From Tannerella sp. (lineage in GTDB: Bacteria; Bacteroidota; Bacteroidia; Bacteroidales; Tannerellaceae), in NCBI GenBank assembly GCA_031285565.1, contig JAITVY010000098.1, positions 62,001 through 126,000 on the forward strand: a stretch of 64,000 nt of DNA, read 5' to 3'. The notes beneath the pieces were generated by a model, which saw only the letters and a list, made by a program, of their open reading frames with translations, did no database searches and was not told the origin of the DNA. Both the position numbers and the translations under genes were made by a program. Shown in pieces: positions 1-9,204 of this stretch (position 1 is the stretch's first letter; each line of letters opens with the position of its first letter).

Positions 1-925
1 GAGAGAACAGTTTATTAAAAACAACCGACTTCTGACGTTCATTTACGTTTTCTACAGCTTTCAATACCTCCAGCAAATAACCGTTTTCAGATGCAGTTTG
101 TATCAATGCCTTAACATCTTTCGGGAAACAACTTCCTCCATAACCTGTACCCGGATATAAAAACCTCATACCAATGCGTGGATCGGCACCTATACCTTTA
201 CGTATCATATTTGCATCAGCACCTAATAATTCGCATAAGTTAGCAATATCATTCATAAAACTGATCCGCGTTGCCAACATTGCATTAGCAGCATATTTTG
301 TTAATTCAGAAGAAGCAACATCCATAAATATAATCGGATGTCCATTAAGCAGAAACGGCTTATATAATTTCTCCATCACTTGTTTGGCTTTTTCAGATTC
401 AATACCAACAACAATACGATCAGGTTTTAAAAAATCATCAATAGCGTTTCCCTCTTTCAAAAATTCAGGGTTAGAAGCTACATCAAATTGTATATCCAAA
501 TTACGACTTTCAATTTCGTTCGCAATCGCTTCCTTGATTTTACGAGATGTTCCTACAGGCACAGTACTTTTGGTTACAATTACCATATAATGGCTAATAT
601 GCCGGCCTATTTCTCTTGCAACAGCCAATACATAGCTTAAATCCGCACTACCGTCTTCTCCGGGAGGAGTACCTACCGCTATAAAAACAGCCTCGGCATC
701 AAGCAGACTTTCCGCTATATCAGTTGTAAAAAACAAGCGCTGTTTTTCCGAATTTTTCTTCACCAGAATATCCAGACCTGGTTCCCAAATAGGAATAATC
801 CCTTTTTTAAGATTATCTATTTTTTGTTTATTCGTATCAACACAAGTAACAACTGCTCCTGTTTCGGCAAAACAAGTGCCGGTAACTAACCCTACATATC
901 CGGTTCCTACAATCGATATTTTCAT
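1..925 (-). CDS. ugd: UDP-glucose 6-dehydrogenase, C-terminus beyond the window
   Basis: The gene oxidises UDP-glucose to UDP-glucuronate in the cytoplasm, feeding capsule or O-antigen sugars. About 308 residues are visible. The N-terminus has the Rossmann motif GTGYVGLVTG, a middle stretch with STVPVGTS and NPEFLKEG, and the catalytic-cysteine motif GGSCFPKD with the cysteine near residue 266. The ATG at 925 follows a 180-bp spacer with its own TATATTTG box. The upstream genes on the same strand encode a sugar dehydrogenase and an aminotransferase, which supports a nucleotide-sugar role. A UDP-N-acetylhexosamine dehydrogenase is possible, but the N-terminal motif fits the UDP-glucose branch better. 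Confidence 0.93.
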   Translation of the reverse strand, partial: MKISIVGTGYVGLVTGTCFAETGAVVTCVDTNKQKIDNLKKGIIPIWEPGLDILVKKNSEKQRLFFTTDIAESLLDAEAVFIAVGTPPGEDGSADLSYVLAVAREIGRHISHYMVIVTKSTVPVGTSRKIKEAIANEIESRNLDIQFDVASNPEFLKEGNAIDDFLKPDRIVVGIESEKAKQVMEKLYKPFLLNGHPIIFMDVASSELTKYAANAMLATRISFMNDIANLCELLGADANMIRKGIGADPRIGMRFLYPGTGYGGSCFPKDVKALIQTASENGYLLEVLKAVENVNERQKSVVFNKLFS

Positions 926-1039
926 TTAACAACAATTTTAAATAATTGATTTTTCCATACAGCGGAAAACTCCATCCAATACCTATATATACATTCACTA
1001 AAATCTCATCACTCTCATACGATTATGATAAATTGCGTG

Positions 1040-1047
1040 CAAATATA
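1040..1047 (-). promoter_or_regulatory. Candidate -7 box for ugd
   Basis: On the minus strand this reads TATATTTG, a match to the Bacteroidota TAnnTTTG element. It lies about 115 bp upstream of the ugd ATG, inside the gap after the oxidoreductase gene, so ugd may have its own transcript. The call rests on the motif only. Confidence 0.4.
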
Positions 1048-1106
1048 CAAATTTGTAATGATATTCAAATAAAATGTAAATATTATAAATAAAATTGAAT
1101 GGCCAC

Positions 1107-2135
1107 TTAGCCTTTCAAAGCATAAATTCGTTCAATAATATCAACAACCTTCATGCCTTCCAATACATTCGTAGTAATCGATTCGGCGGGATTTCCTTTA
1201 AGTACATTTACAACATTGCGAATCACATAATGATGATTCTGAGCAGAACCTTTATATGCGCCATAATCATTGCCGGGATTTGTAGGTGCGAGTTCCGGCA
1301 TTTGATAACCTTTTATATGACATTCTACGACTTCATTCATATACTGTCCACCGATCTTCACACTCCCATTTTCGGCTACAATCAGTAAACTACTCTCTAA
1401 GTTTCTATTCCAAACAGAAGTCGAATAACAGAGACTACCCATTCCACAACCATTTACAAAACGAAAATTAACGATCCCTGAATCTTCAAAATCAGTTAAT
1501 ACAGCATGATTAAAATCTGAAAAACGCGCTTGTATATTATCAATATCACCAAAAAGCCAATACATAATATCGATAAAATGAGAAAACTGTGTAAAAAGAG
1601 TTCCGCCATCCAGTTCGGCTGTTCCATGCCACCCGTCTGACTTATAATAACGTTCATCCCGATTCCAATAGCAATTAAGTTGAACCATATATATTTCTCC
1701 TAATTGGCCTGATTCAATCAACTGCTTTATCCAGATAGACGGTGGAGAATAACGGTTTTGCATTACACAAAAAACCTGTTTCCGATATTTAAGCGATGCG
1801 AAGATCACTTTTTCAGCATCAGCCACAGTCAGAGCCATTGGCTTTTCAATTACAACATGGAAACCGGCTTCAATGGCCTGAATAGCCATCGTCGCATGTA
1901 AGCCATTAGGCGTACAAACATTTACAACATCAATATTCGGAACATTTTGCAGCATCTCTATATAATCACTGAAGAAAGGAACATCATATTGTTCTATTCC
2001 AAGCAACTCTTTCGGCTGAACATCACACAACGCTACTAATTCAGCATCCGCATCACGTGCTATCATTTCTGCATGCCGTTTGCCTATATGTCCGCAACCA
2101 ACCACAGCAAAACGAACCTTCTGTTGAGTCTCCAT
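1107..2135 (-). CDS. Gfo/Idh/MocA-family sugar dehydrogenase (WlbA/WbpB-like)
   Basis: This 342-residue NAD(P)-dependent oxidoreductase probably oxidises C3 of a UDP-sugar so that the adjacent aminotransferase can aminate it. The N-terminus carries the Rossmann motif VVGCGHIGKRH and the family motif EKPMAL, with the substrate-binding alpha/beta half following. Only 2 bp separate it from the aminotransferase gene upstream, so the two are an operon. The pair resembles WlbA/WlbC or WbpB/WbpE, which make 2,3-diamino uronic sugars in surface glycans. Those pathways also need an N-acetyltransferase, which is not seen here. The exact substrate is inferred. Confidence 0.85.
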   Translation of the reverse strand: METQQKVRFAVVGCGHIGKRHAEMIARDADAELVALCDVQPKELLGIEQYDVPFFSDYIEMLQNVPNIDVVNVCTPNGLHATMAIQAIEAGFHVVIEKPMALTVADAEKVIFASLKYRKQVFCVMQNRYSPPSIWIKQLIESGQLGEIYMVQLNCYWNRDERYYKSDGWHGTAELDGGTLFTQFSHFIDIMYWLFGDIDNIQARFSDFNHAVLTDFEDSGIVNFRFVNGCGMGSLCYSTSVWNRNLESSLLIVAENGSVKIGGQYMNEVVECHIKGYQMPELAPTNPGNDYGAYKGSAQNHHYVIRNVVNVLKGNPAESITTNVLEGMKVVDIIERIYALKG

Positions 2136-2137
2136 AT

Positions 2138-3277
2138 TTATGCCTCTGTTTCCTTCCGGAAAAAACCAATAACATTACTTATTATAAAATCCTGCTCTTC
2201 TTCAGTCATCTCAGTATGAATCGGTAACGAAAGGACTTCCTTACATAAACGTGCCGAAACACTTAAATCGCCAGATGGCCGGGCAACCCATTTATACGCT
2301 TCTTGTTCTTGTACCGGAAGCGGATAATAAATCATCGTAGGAATACCTTTTTCATTCAAATACATTTGTAAAGCATCACGTTGCCCCTCTTTCACCTGAA
2401 TAGTATATTGGTGATATACATGTGTAGAAAACGACGATCTCTCCGGAATTTGTATATCATTTAAAACACTAAGCTTCTGATCATAACGCTGTGCAACTTT
2501 CTGACGAGCCTCAGTAAAGTCATTTATATATTTTAGCTTTACATCCAGAATGGCCGCCTGTAGTGTATCTAAACGCGAATTACAGCCCACCATCTTATGA
2601 TGGTATTTTTCAGTTTGCCCATGGTTTGCCAGCATCCGTATACGTTCAGCCAATTCACCATTTGAAGTCATTATAGCCCCTCCGTCACCATAACAAGCCA
2701 ACGGCTTCGATGGAAAAAACGAAGTCGTACCAATACTACCGATTGTACCACCTTTTTTAGTAGTTCCGTCAGCAAACATATACTCAGCACCTAAAGATTG
2801 TGCATTATCCTCAATTACACCGATTTTGTACTTCTCCGCAATCTTCAGAATCGACTCCATATCACAAAGCTGGCCAAACAAATGAACGACAATAATCGCC
2901 TTGGTTTGTCTTGAAATCGCCTGTTCTAATAATTCCGGATTAATATTAAATGTTTTTGAATCAACATCCACTAAAATCGGAGTAAGCCCCAAGGATGTAA
3001 CCATTTCGGCTGCAGCAATATAGGTGAAAGCCGGTAGTATTACTTCATCACCAGGTTGAGCATTTAAAGCCCTTAAAGCCAAACGGATTGCATCCGTCCC
3101 ATTTGCACAGGGGATAACATGCCGAACCAACATATATTCAGCTAAATGTTCACAGAACATTTTCACCTGCGGGCCATTGATAAAAGCAGAATTATTAATC
3201 ACACTCTGCATTGCGGCATCTATTTCCTTTTTCAACCGCCTGTATTGACTCTGTAAGTCAACCATCTGAATATTCAT
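2138..3277 (-). CDS. DegT/DnrJ/EryC1/StrS-family sugar aminotransferase
   Basis: This 379-residue PLP enzyme transfers an amino group from glutamate to a keto-sugar nucleotide. The family signature is clear: PAFTYIAAAEM and DVDSKTFNINPELLEQAI, then VEDNAQSLGA-type sequence (here IEDNAQSLGAEY). The PLP lysine is in the FFPSKPLACYGDGGAI segment. The length is typical. It follows metG by 12 bp and precedes the Gfo/Idh/MocA gene by 2 bp, so it probably acts in the same UDP-sugar pathway (WbpE/WlbC type). The precise product is not determined by the sequence. Confidence 0.9.
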   Translation of the reverse strand: MNIQMVDLQSQYRRLKKEIDAAMQSVINNSAFINGPQVKMFCEHLAEYMLVRHVIPCANGTDAIRLALRALNAQPGDEVILPAFTYIAAAEMVTSLGLTPILVDVDSKTFNINPELLEQAISRQTKAIIVVHLFGQLCDMESILKIAEKYKIGVIEDNAQSLGAEYMFADGTTKKGGTIGSIGTTSFFPSKPLACYGDGGAIMTSNGELAERIRMLANHGQTEKYHHKMVGCNSRLDTLQAAILDVKLKYINDFTEARQKVAQRYDQKLSVLNDIQIPERSSFSTHVYHQYTIQVKEGQRDALQMYLNEKGIPTMIYYPLPVQEQEAYKWVARPSGDLSVSARLCKEVLSLPIHTEMTEEEQDFIISNVIGFFRKETEA

Positions 3278-3289
3278 TCGCTTGATTTA

Positions 3290-5332
3290 TTATTTTACTT
3301 CACTACCCGGTCGCACTATTTTCTCTGTTGTCATCACTACCAACTTTCCATCCTTGTCTTCTGCTGATAAAATCATACCTTCGGAAGTGACACCTTTCAA
3401 TTTTCGGGGAGCTAAATTTGCAATAAAACAAACTTGCTTTCCAATCAGATCCTCCGGATTATAGTACTTTGCTATTCCGGAAACAATGGTACGCCCGCCC
3501 AACCCGTCATCAATCTTAAATTGCAATAATTTATCAGCCTTGGGCACTTTTATACAATCCAGAACAGTACCCACCCGGATATCTAATTTAGTAAAATCAT
3601 CAAATTCAATTGTTTCTCTTATTGGATTCGCTTTATAAGCCTGTTCTTCATTACTCTTCTTAGTATCTAACAATTTCTGAATCTGTTTTTCGATGGTCTC
3701 ATCTTCAATTTTTTCAAAAAGTAATTCAGTCACACCCAATTGATGACCAGCCGCCAGTAAGTCAGTTGCACCTAACCGGCTCCATCCCAAAGGAGTAATA
3801 TTCAACATCCGGTTTAGTTTCTTCATACTGAACGGCAGAAAAGGCTCAAAAACAATAGATAAGTTTGCAGTAATTTGCAAAGCTATATTCAATATAGTAG
3901 CGACACGCTCCATATCCGTTTTTGCCAGCTTCCAGGGTTCCGTATCTGCCAGGTATTTATTGCCGATACGCGCCAGATTCATCGCCTCTTTCTGCGCTTC
4001 ACGAAAATGGTAAGTATCCAAATACTTTTCCACATCATGTCTTATCTCTGCAAAATCCTGCAACGTCTGTTTATCATACTCAGTCAAACTACCCTGAGCC
4101 GGAACTTTATTATCAAAATACTTTCCGGTAAGTACCAGCGCACGATTAACGAAATTACCCAATATGGCAACTAATTCATTGTTATTACGGGCCTGGAAAT
4201 CTTTCCATGTAAAATCATTATCTTTGGTTTCGGGAGCATTTGCTGTTAAAACATACCGGAGTACGTCCTGCTTACCGGGAAATTCCTCAAGATACTCATG
4301 CAACCATACAGCCCAGTTCCGTGATGTAGAAATCTTATCCCCTTCCAGATTCAGGAATTCATTTGCAGGCACATTTTCAGGTAAATTATAGGAACCTTCG
4401 GCTTTCAACATCACAGGAAAAACAATACAATGAAAAACAATATTATCCTTTCCTATGAAATGAACCATCTTGGTTTCGGGATCTTTCCACCACGTCTCCC
4501 AACTATCCGGCAATAACTCTTTTGTATTCGATATATAACCAATAGGAGCGTCAAACCAGACATAAAGCACCTTTCCTTCCGCCCCTTTAACTGGCACCGG
4601 AATACCCCAATCCAGGTCACGGCTTACAGCACGTGGTTGCAAGCCCATATCCAGCCAGCTTTTACATTGACCATACACATTCGGCTTCCATTCCTTATGT
4701 TCTTCCAATATCCACTGACGCAAAAATGGCTCATATTTATCCAGGGGAAGGTACCAATGCTTTGTCTCACGCATCACAGGAGCACTACCGCTTACAACTG
4801 ATTTCGGATTTATTAAATCTGTCGGATTTAAAGACGTTCCACAAGCCTCACATTGGTCACCATAGGCATTAGGACTCTGACAATGCGGACAAGTCCCCGT
4901 AATATAACGGTCCGCTAAAAACTGTTTAGCTTCCTCATCATAGTATTGTTCTGTCGTTTTTTCGATAAATTCTCCCTTCTCATATAACGTCAGGAAAAAA
5001 TCAGATGCCAGTTGCCGGTGCGTCGGTGAAGTTGTACGCGAATAAATATCAAAAGTAATCCCCAGGTCTTCAAACGATTTCTTAATTATGTTATGAAAAC
5101 GATCCACCACATCCTGAGGCGTAACACCTTCTTTCTTAGCCCGGAGGGTAATAGGAACACCATGTTCGTCCGATCCGCCGATCATAAGAACCTCTTCCCC
5201 TTTTAAACGAAGATACCGGGCATAAATATCCGCAGGAATATATACACCGGCCAAATGCCCGATATGTACCGGGCCATTTGCATAGGGTAGCGCTGTTGTA
5301 ATCAGTGTTCTTTTAAAATGTTTCGTATCCAT
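3290..5332 (-). CDS. metG: Methionyl-tRNA synthetase
   Basis: The 680-residue enzyme charges tRNA-Met with methionine. HIGH is at residues 23-26. The zinc knuckle with CPHC and CEAC lies near residues 145-163, and the KMSKS-loop variant KISTS near residue 332. The anticodon-binding helical domain follows. A C-terminal tRNA-binding (Trbp111-like) domain from about residue 575 carries [11 protein letters not shown] and NLAPRKLKG. This is the full dimeric MetG architecture. The start is the ATG at 5332, about 25 bp after a TACTTTTG box. It leads the operon that continues into the sugar genes, an arrangement without an obvious functional link. Confidence 0.98.
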   Translation of the reverse strand: MDTKHFKRTLITTALPYANGPVHIGHLAGVYIPADIYARYLRLKGEEVLMIGGSDEHGVPITLRAKKEGVTPQDVVDRFHNIIKKSFEDLGITFDIYSRTTSPTHRQLASDFFLTLYEKGEFIEKTTEQYYDEEAKQFLADRYITGTCPHCQSPNAYGDQCEACGTSLNPTDLINPKSVVSGSAPVMRETKHWYLPLDKYEPFLRQWILEEHKEWKPNVYGQCKSWLDMGLQPRAVSRDLDWGIPVPVKGAEGKVLYVWFDAPIGYISNTKELLPDSWETWWKDPETKMVHFIGKDNIVFHCIVFPVMLKAEGSYNLPENVPANEFLNLEGDKISTSRNWAVWLHEYLEEFPGKQDVLRYVLTANAPETKDNDFTWKDFQARNNNELVAILGNFVNRALVLTGKYFDNKVPAQGSLTEYDKQTLQDFAEIRHDVEKYLDTYHFREAQKEAMNLARIGNKYLADTEPWKLAKTDMERVATILNIALQITANLSIVFEPFLPFSMKKLNRMLNITPLGWSRLGATDLLAAGHQLGVTELLFEKIEDETIEKQIQKLLDTKKSNEEQAYKANPIRETIEFDDFTKLDIRVGTVLDCIKVPKADKLLQFKIDDGLGGRTIVSGIAKYYNPEDLIGKQVCFIANLAPRKLKGVTSEGMILSAEDKDGKLVVMTTEKIVRPGSEVK

Positions 5333-5355
5333 AGCATTTATCTGTTTTAGTTTGA

Positions 5356-5363
5356 CAAAAGTA
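5356..5363 (-). promoter_or_regulatory. Candidate -7 box for the metG operon
   Basis: The minus strand reads TACTTTTG, matching TAnnTTTG, 24 bp upstream of the metG ATG. This would give a leader of roughly 15-20 nt. Confidence 0.5.
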
Positions 5364-5404
5364 CAAAAACAGAAAACGATACCCTAATATTTCTTCTACT
5401 TTCG

Positions 5405-5452
5405 TTTAGAGCCTGTTTAAATTTCGCATGCAAAATTTAAACAGGTTCTAAA
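5405..5452. repeat. Near-perfect palindrome of the GAGCCTGTTTAAATTT family (copy 1)
   Basis: Two 20-bp arms at 5405-5424 and 5433-5452 pair with one mismatch around an 8-bp centre containing GCATGC. It starts directly after the helicase stop codon and could act as its transcription terminator hairpin, although no clear U-tract follows. The same arm sequence recurs at 9001 and at 43686-43872. Confidence 0.75.
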
Positions 5453-7195
5453 CTATTTTTTCCGCCAGGGTTTACTACTTTTCCCTTTGTTTCTTCTGTC
5501 AGAAAGATTTGAACGAAAATCACGCTTTGACGATTCTGCCGGTCTGCGCTTATTTCGGCGGTCACCGCTTTTCTCCTGTGCAGGCTCAACTGAAATCTCA
5601 CGACCATCCACTTCAAAGCTATTCATACTTTTCATAACTCGCTGAGCATCTCTGTCTTCAACTTCAAAAAACGAAAAATTATCCCGCAAATCAATCCGTC
5701 CAACCTGCACCTTTCCAGGCACACAACGATGAATCAGTTCTATAAGCTTAGCCGGCTGCATACCGTCGTTTTTCCCAAAATTTAAGAAAAAGCGCTGAAA
5801 ACCACTTTCAGCTTTATGACGGCGTGACGAGCGTTCATTCCGGTCTTCCTGGACCGCTTTCCGTTCATCGACCTCCTCTATTTCATCCGCATCACGGTAA
5901 TAATCAAGCATCCGGTTAAACTCCAAAGCAATCAACCGCTTAATGATATCTTCTTTTTCCAACCATTCCAGTTTACGGAAAACAGACGGCATCAATGAAG
6001 CGATTTCATCTTCATTCACCTTTACTTTTTCTATCTGATCGATAAAACTAAACAACTGTTTTTCACAAATTTCAGGCCCCGAAGGAAGCGTACCTTTCTC
6101 AAACGTTTTATTGATAATCTTCCCTATTTCACGGATCTTACTTTTTTCCCTGATATGACAAATAGCAATAGAAATACCGGTTTTCCCGGCACGTGCCGTA
6201 CGGCCACTCCTGTGCGTATACGATTCAATATCATCAGGTAATCCGTAATTAATGACATGCGTTAAATCGTCAACATCCAGTCCTCGTGCAGCCACATCAG
6301 TTGCAACCAACAACTGTAAGTTCTTAATACGAAACTTTTGCATAACATAATCACGCTGTGCCTGACTAAGCTCTCCATGCAGCGAATCCGCATTATAACC
6401 ATCCTGAATCAATTTATCCGCTATCTCCTGCGTCTCTTTTCGTGTCCGGCAGAACACAATACCGTAAATATGCGGATAATAATCCACAATCCGTTTTAAT
6501 GCCAGATATTTATCGCGCGCATGAACCATATAATACATATGGCGGATATTCTTATTACCCTCATTTTTCCGTCCGATCACAATCTCCCGAGGATTATTCA
6601 TGTATTTCTTTGTAATCTTCGAGATCTCCTGGGGCATCGTTGCAGAAAACAATAACATATTACGAGACGGTGGGATTTCCTCCAGAATTGAATTTATACT
6701 ATCCGTAAAACCCATATTCAACATTTCGTCCGCCTCATCAAGAATTACTTGTTGAATATTCTTCAAATCAACAGTTCTGCGATTCATCAAATCAAGTAAC
6801 CTGCCGGGAGTTGCCACAACGATATGCACACCTTTTTTCAGCGTTTTAATCTGGCTATCGATACTCGAGCCTCCATACACCGGCAAGATCATTACCCCTT
6901 CCATATATTTGGAATAATCCTGCAAATCACCTGCAATCTGCAGGCAAAGTTCACGTGTAGGACACAAAATCAACGACTGAGGTTTTCTGAGCGCAACATC
7001 AACTTTTTCTAAAATAGGTAAACCGAAAGCTGCAGTCTTACCCGTTCCCGTCTGCGCCAAAGCTATTACATCATTATTACTTCCCAATAAAAAAGGTATT
7101 ACTTCTTCCTGGACCGGCATGGGTGCCTCATAGCCCATTTCATGGATCGCCTTCAAAATCGGTGCGGCAATCCCTAATTCTTCAAATGTTTTCAA
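5453..7195 (-). CDS. deaD: DEAD-box ATP-dependent RNA helicase
   Basis: This 580-residue helicase unwinds RNA duplexes, probably in ribosome assembly or mRNA turnover, especially in the cold. Motif I AQTGTGKT is at residues 47-54, PTREL near 80, DEAD at 153-156 and SAT at 184-186. Later come VFCRTRKE, ATDVAARGLD and HRSGRTARAG. After the two RecA-like domains a DbpA-type RNA-binding fold starts near residue 455. The tail is very basic and rich in R, K and S (SDRRNKGKSSKPWRKK). The gene stands alone. Its leader holds a four-unit ATAAG repeat. Confidence 0.95.
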   Translation of the reverse strand: MKTFEELGIAAPILKAIHEMGYEAPMPVQEEVIPFLLGSNNDVIALAQTGTGKTAAFGLPILEKVDVALRKPQSLILCPTRELCLQIAGDLQDYSKYMEGVMILPVYGGSSIDSQIKTLKKGVHIVVATPGRLLDLMNRRTVDLKNIQQVILDEADEMLNMGFTDSINSILEEIPPSRNMLLFSATMPQEISKITKKYMNNPREIVIGRKNEGNKNIRHMYYMVHARDKYLALKRIVDYYPHIYGIVFCRTRKETQEIADKLIQDGYNADSLHGELSQAQRDYVMQKFRIKNLQLLVATDVAARGLDVDDLTHVINYGLPDDIESYTHRSGRTARAGKTGISIAICHIREKSKIREIGKIINKTFEKGTLPSGPEICEKQLFSFIDQIEKVKVNEDEIASLMPSVFRKLEWLEKEDIIKRLIALEFNRMLDYYRDADEIEEVDERKAVQEDRNERSSRRHKAESGFQRFFLNFGKNDGMQPAKLIELIHRCVPGKVQVGRIDLRDNFSFFEVEDRDAQRVMKSMNSFEVDGREISVEPAQEKSGDRRNKRRPAESSKRDFRSNLSDRRNKGKSSKPWRKK

Positions 7196-7205
7196 AATCT
7201 ACTTT

Positions 7206-7225
7206 ATAAGATAAGATAAGATAAG
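7206..7225. repeat. Tandem pentanucleotide repeat (ATAAG)x4
   Basis: Four perfect ATAAG units lie 10 bp upstream of the helicase start, within the presumed 5' untranslated region. Such a tract can change length by slipped-strand replication. Confidence 0.9.
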
Positions 7226-7377
7226 AACGTTTTATGTAGCGAACTGTCATCATTCCTAACATTATGAAGAATGACGATAATGAATAATTAATAATGAGTG
7301 ATTGATAATTCTTAACTCATAATTCATAATTGCTTATATGTGCCGGGTTACACAAAACGACTAATATAATTGGTTGA

Positions 7378-7385
7378 CAAAGATA
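7378..7385 (-). promoter_or_regulatory. Candidate -7 box for the helicase gene
   Basis: The minus strand reads TATCTTTG, matching TAnnTTTG. It would give a leader of about 175 nt that includes the ATAAG tract, and long leaders are common for cold-regulated helicases. Confidence 0.45.
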
Positions 7386-7413
7386 GAGAATTAATATGAT
7401 ATTATGTACAGAC

Positions 7414-8343
7414 TCACACGTTTTTATATTTTGTAGCAAACTCATGTGATACATAATTCAAATGATCACGGCAAACCTCTTTAGCCAATTCCATTCCACA
7501 ACTTATTATCTTTTCCCAAACCAAATCGCTCAGATTAGCCAGATCATCACGCCTTACTCCATATTTTATTAATCCGTACACAATCCCCGCATTAAAGTTA
7601 TCACCTGCACCAATCGTACTAACCGGATCAATAACAGCAGGAAGATCATAATGCTTCTGAAAACTACCGGTAAATAAGTTCACTCCCTCCATACCATGCG
7701 TCGTTACAAACTGTTTGCAATAATAACGAACCTCATCTTTATATACACTCTCCATATCCGTATTGCCATACATATTCATAAAATCCTCATCCGATCCTCT
7801 TACAATATCAGCATATTCATAATTATCCATAACAGCAGGACGAATCTGAATTTTCTCATGCATATGTGCTTTCCTGAAATTCAGATCATAATAAAGAAGC
7901 GCTTTTCGATCTTTAGCATATTCCAGAAACTCCAATACACGTTCACGAAGTAGGGGATTTAAAGCATAATATGAACCGAAAACAACAATATCATCTTGAT
8001 GTATAACAGGAAATTTTATATTCAGGCGTTGTCTGGGATAATCTGTATAAAAAAGATAATCCGCATCATTCACTTCATTCAGAAAAGCTAGCGATACAGG
8101 ACTTTTACCATCCGAAAAAAAATCAATAAAATCAGTCGTCATTCCGTTCGAAGCCATAAAATCCGTGACTAATTTGCCAACCCGGTCATGCCCGGCTTCA
8201 CTGACAAATGATACCGGAATACCTAAACGGCTTAACGAAACCATTCCATTAAAAACAGAACCTCCGGGTACAGCAGCAAAAGGCTGATTTTCTTTAAAAA
8301 GAATATCCAGAATCGTCTCCCCTATACCGACCACCTGTCTCAT
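7414..8343 (-). CDS. PfkB-family carbohydrate kinase
   Basis: This 309-residue cytoplasmic kinase uses ATP to phosphorylate a sugar, and its closest look is fructokinase-like. The N-terminal GGSVFNGMVSLSRLG substrate motif and the C-terminal GAGDNFNAG catalytic motif (Asp base) are both present. Its ATG overlaps the stop of the SIS-domain isomerase gene by one base (TAATG), so the two are translationally coupled. This suggests a linked pathway around arabinose or Kdo precursors, but the substrate cannot be read from the sequence. Confidence 0.88.
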   Translation of the reverse strand: MRQVVGIGETILDILFKENQPFAAVPGGSVFNGMVSLSRLGIPVSFVSEAGHDRVGKLVTDFMASNGMTTDFIDFFSDGKSPVSLAFLNEVNDADYLFYTDYPRQRLNIKFPVIHQDDIVVFGSYYALNPLLRERVLEFLEYAKDRKALLYYDLNFRKAHMHEKIQIRPAVMDNYEYADIVRGSDEDFMNMYGNTDMESVYKDEVRYYCKQFVTTHGMEGVNLFTGSFQKHYDLPAVIDPVSTIGAGDNFNAGIVYGLIKYGVRRDDLANLSDLVWEKIISCGMELAKEVCRDHLNYVSHEFATKYKNV

Positions 8344-8963
8344 TATTTCTTTTCCTCTTTTTTACTTTGCTGACGGCTTTTCGAACCAAGATACCCCCCA
8401 TGATGCCGTTTGGCATAATCACTGCTGTTAAAACCGATTTCAGTCATAACACTTACAACCAGCAAGTCACCGATCACCGTCATTACAGTTGTCGACGTTG
8501 TTGGAGTCAACCCCAGGGCACAAACCTCTTTGGGAGATCCCGTATCCAGGCAAACAGCTGCCTCTTTTGCCAGTTCACTCTTTTGATTAGAAGTAATCAC
8601 TATGAAAGGGATATCGCCGACTAATCCACGAGCCAGATTAATCAATTCCACCAGCTCACGGGTTTTTCCTGAATTAGAGATCAGCAAGATCACATCGTTT
8701 TTACGAACGATACCTAAATCACCATGTTGCGCTTCACTTGGATGCAGAAAAAATGCCGGTGTACCGGTCGAACTAAAGGTCGTAGCAATATTCATTGCAA
8801 TCTGACCAGCCTTACCCATCCCACTTGTAATCAGGGTTCCTCCCAATTGATGCACATGCTTAACAATTAAGCCTACAGCTTTCTCATAATTCTCAGTAAT
8901 AGGTATATTCTGTACTGCCTCGGCCTCTTGCTTTAATATCGATGTAACTAAGTCTTTTATCAT
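8343..8963 (-). CDS. kdsD: Single-domain SIS sugar-phosphate isomerase, arabinose-5-phosphate isomerase-like
   Basis: The likely reaction is ribulose-5-phosphate to arabinose-5-phosphate, the first step to Kdo of the lipopolysaccharide core. The 206 residues form one SIS domain with SGMGKAGQIA, FFLHPSEAQHGDLG and LISNSGKTRELVEL. The KpsF/GutQ/KdsD motif LGLTPTTSTT is present. The two C-terminal CBS domains of the enterobacterial enzymes (about 328 residues) are missing, and the tail is only a short lysine-rich stretch. One-domain forms are known in Bacteroides. The ATG at 8963 fits well. Confidence 0.85.
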   Translation of the reverse strand: MIKDLVTSILKQEAEAVQNIPITENYEKAVGLIVKHVHQLGGTLITSGMGKAGQIAMNIATTFSSTGTPAFFLHPSEAQHGDLGIVRKNDVILLISNSGKTRELVELINLARGLVGDIPFIVITSNQKSELAKEAAVCLDTGSPKEVCALGLTPTTSTTVMTVIGDLLVVSVMTEIGFNSSDYAKRHHGGYLGSKSRQQSKKEEKK

Positions 8964-9000
8964 GCAGCAAAAATATATGAATATTTTTTTCTTTCCAATT

Positions 9001-9060
9001 TTAAGAGCCTGTTTAAATTTTAGTCGTTACTTTTTTATGATTTTGTCGGGATAAAATCAT
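9001..9060. repeat. Partial copy of the GAGCCTGTTTAAATTT element with an adjoining hairpin (copy 2)
   Basis: The arm TTAAGAGCCTGTTTAAATTTT is at 9001-9021 but has no matching second arm nearby. It is followed by a different hairpin, ATGATTTT/AAAATCAT at 9037-9044 and 9053-9060. It lies between the divergent kdsD-like gene and the lipoprotein gene. Confidence 0.65.
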
Positions 9061-9132
9061 AAACGGCTTACTTTACTCAACAAATACACAAAAAATATTA
9101 GCATAAAATTAAATCAGTTGCCAATAATAATG

Positions 9133-9140
9133 TATATTTG
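9133..9140 (+). promoter_or_regulatory. Candidate -7 box for the DUF4369 lipoprotein gene
   Basis: TATATTTG matches TAnnTTTG. The leader of about 58 nt contains a hairpin with CCCCC/GGGGG arms near 9160-9178. Confidence 0.5.
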
Positions 9141-9204
9141 CAACCGTTGATACAATAACCCCCAACCCTTAAAGGGGGAAAGGAAAGGGAAAAATAATAA
9201 TCAT

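Noticed and set aside
174..590. Plus-strand frame of 138 codons
   Set aside because: It is the reverse complement of ugd, which has clear UDP-glucose dehydrogenase motifs on the other strand.
7206..7225. CRISPR-like repeat
   Set aside because: It is a 5-bp tandem repeat without spacers. No CRISPR array or cas gene exists in the window.
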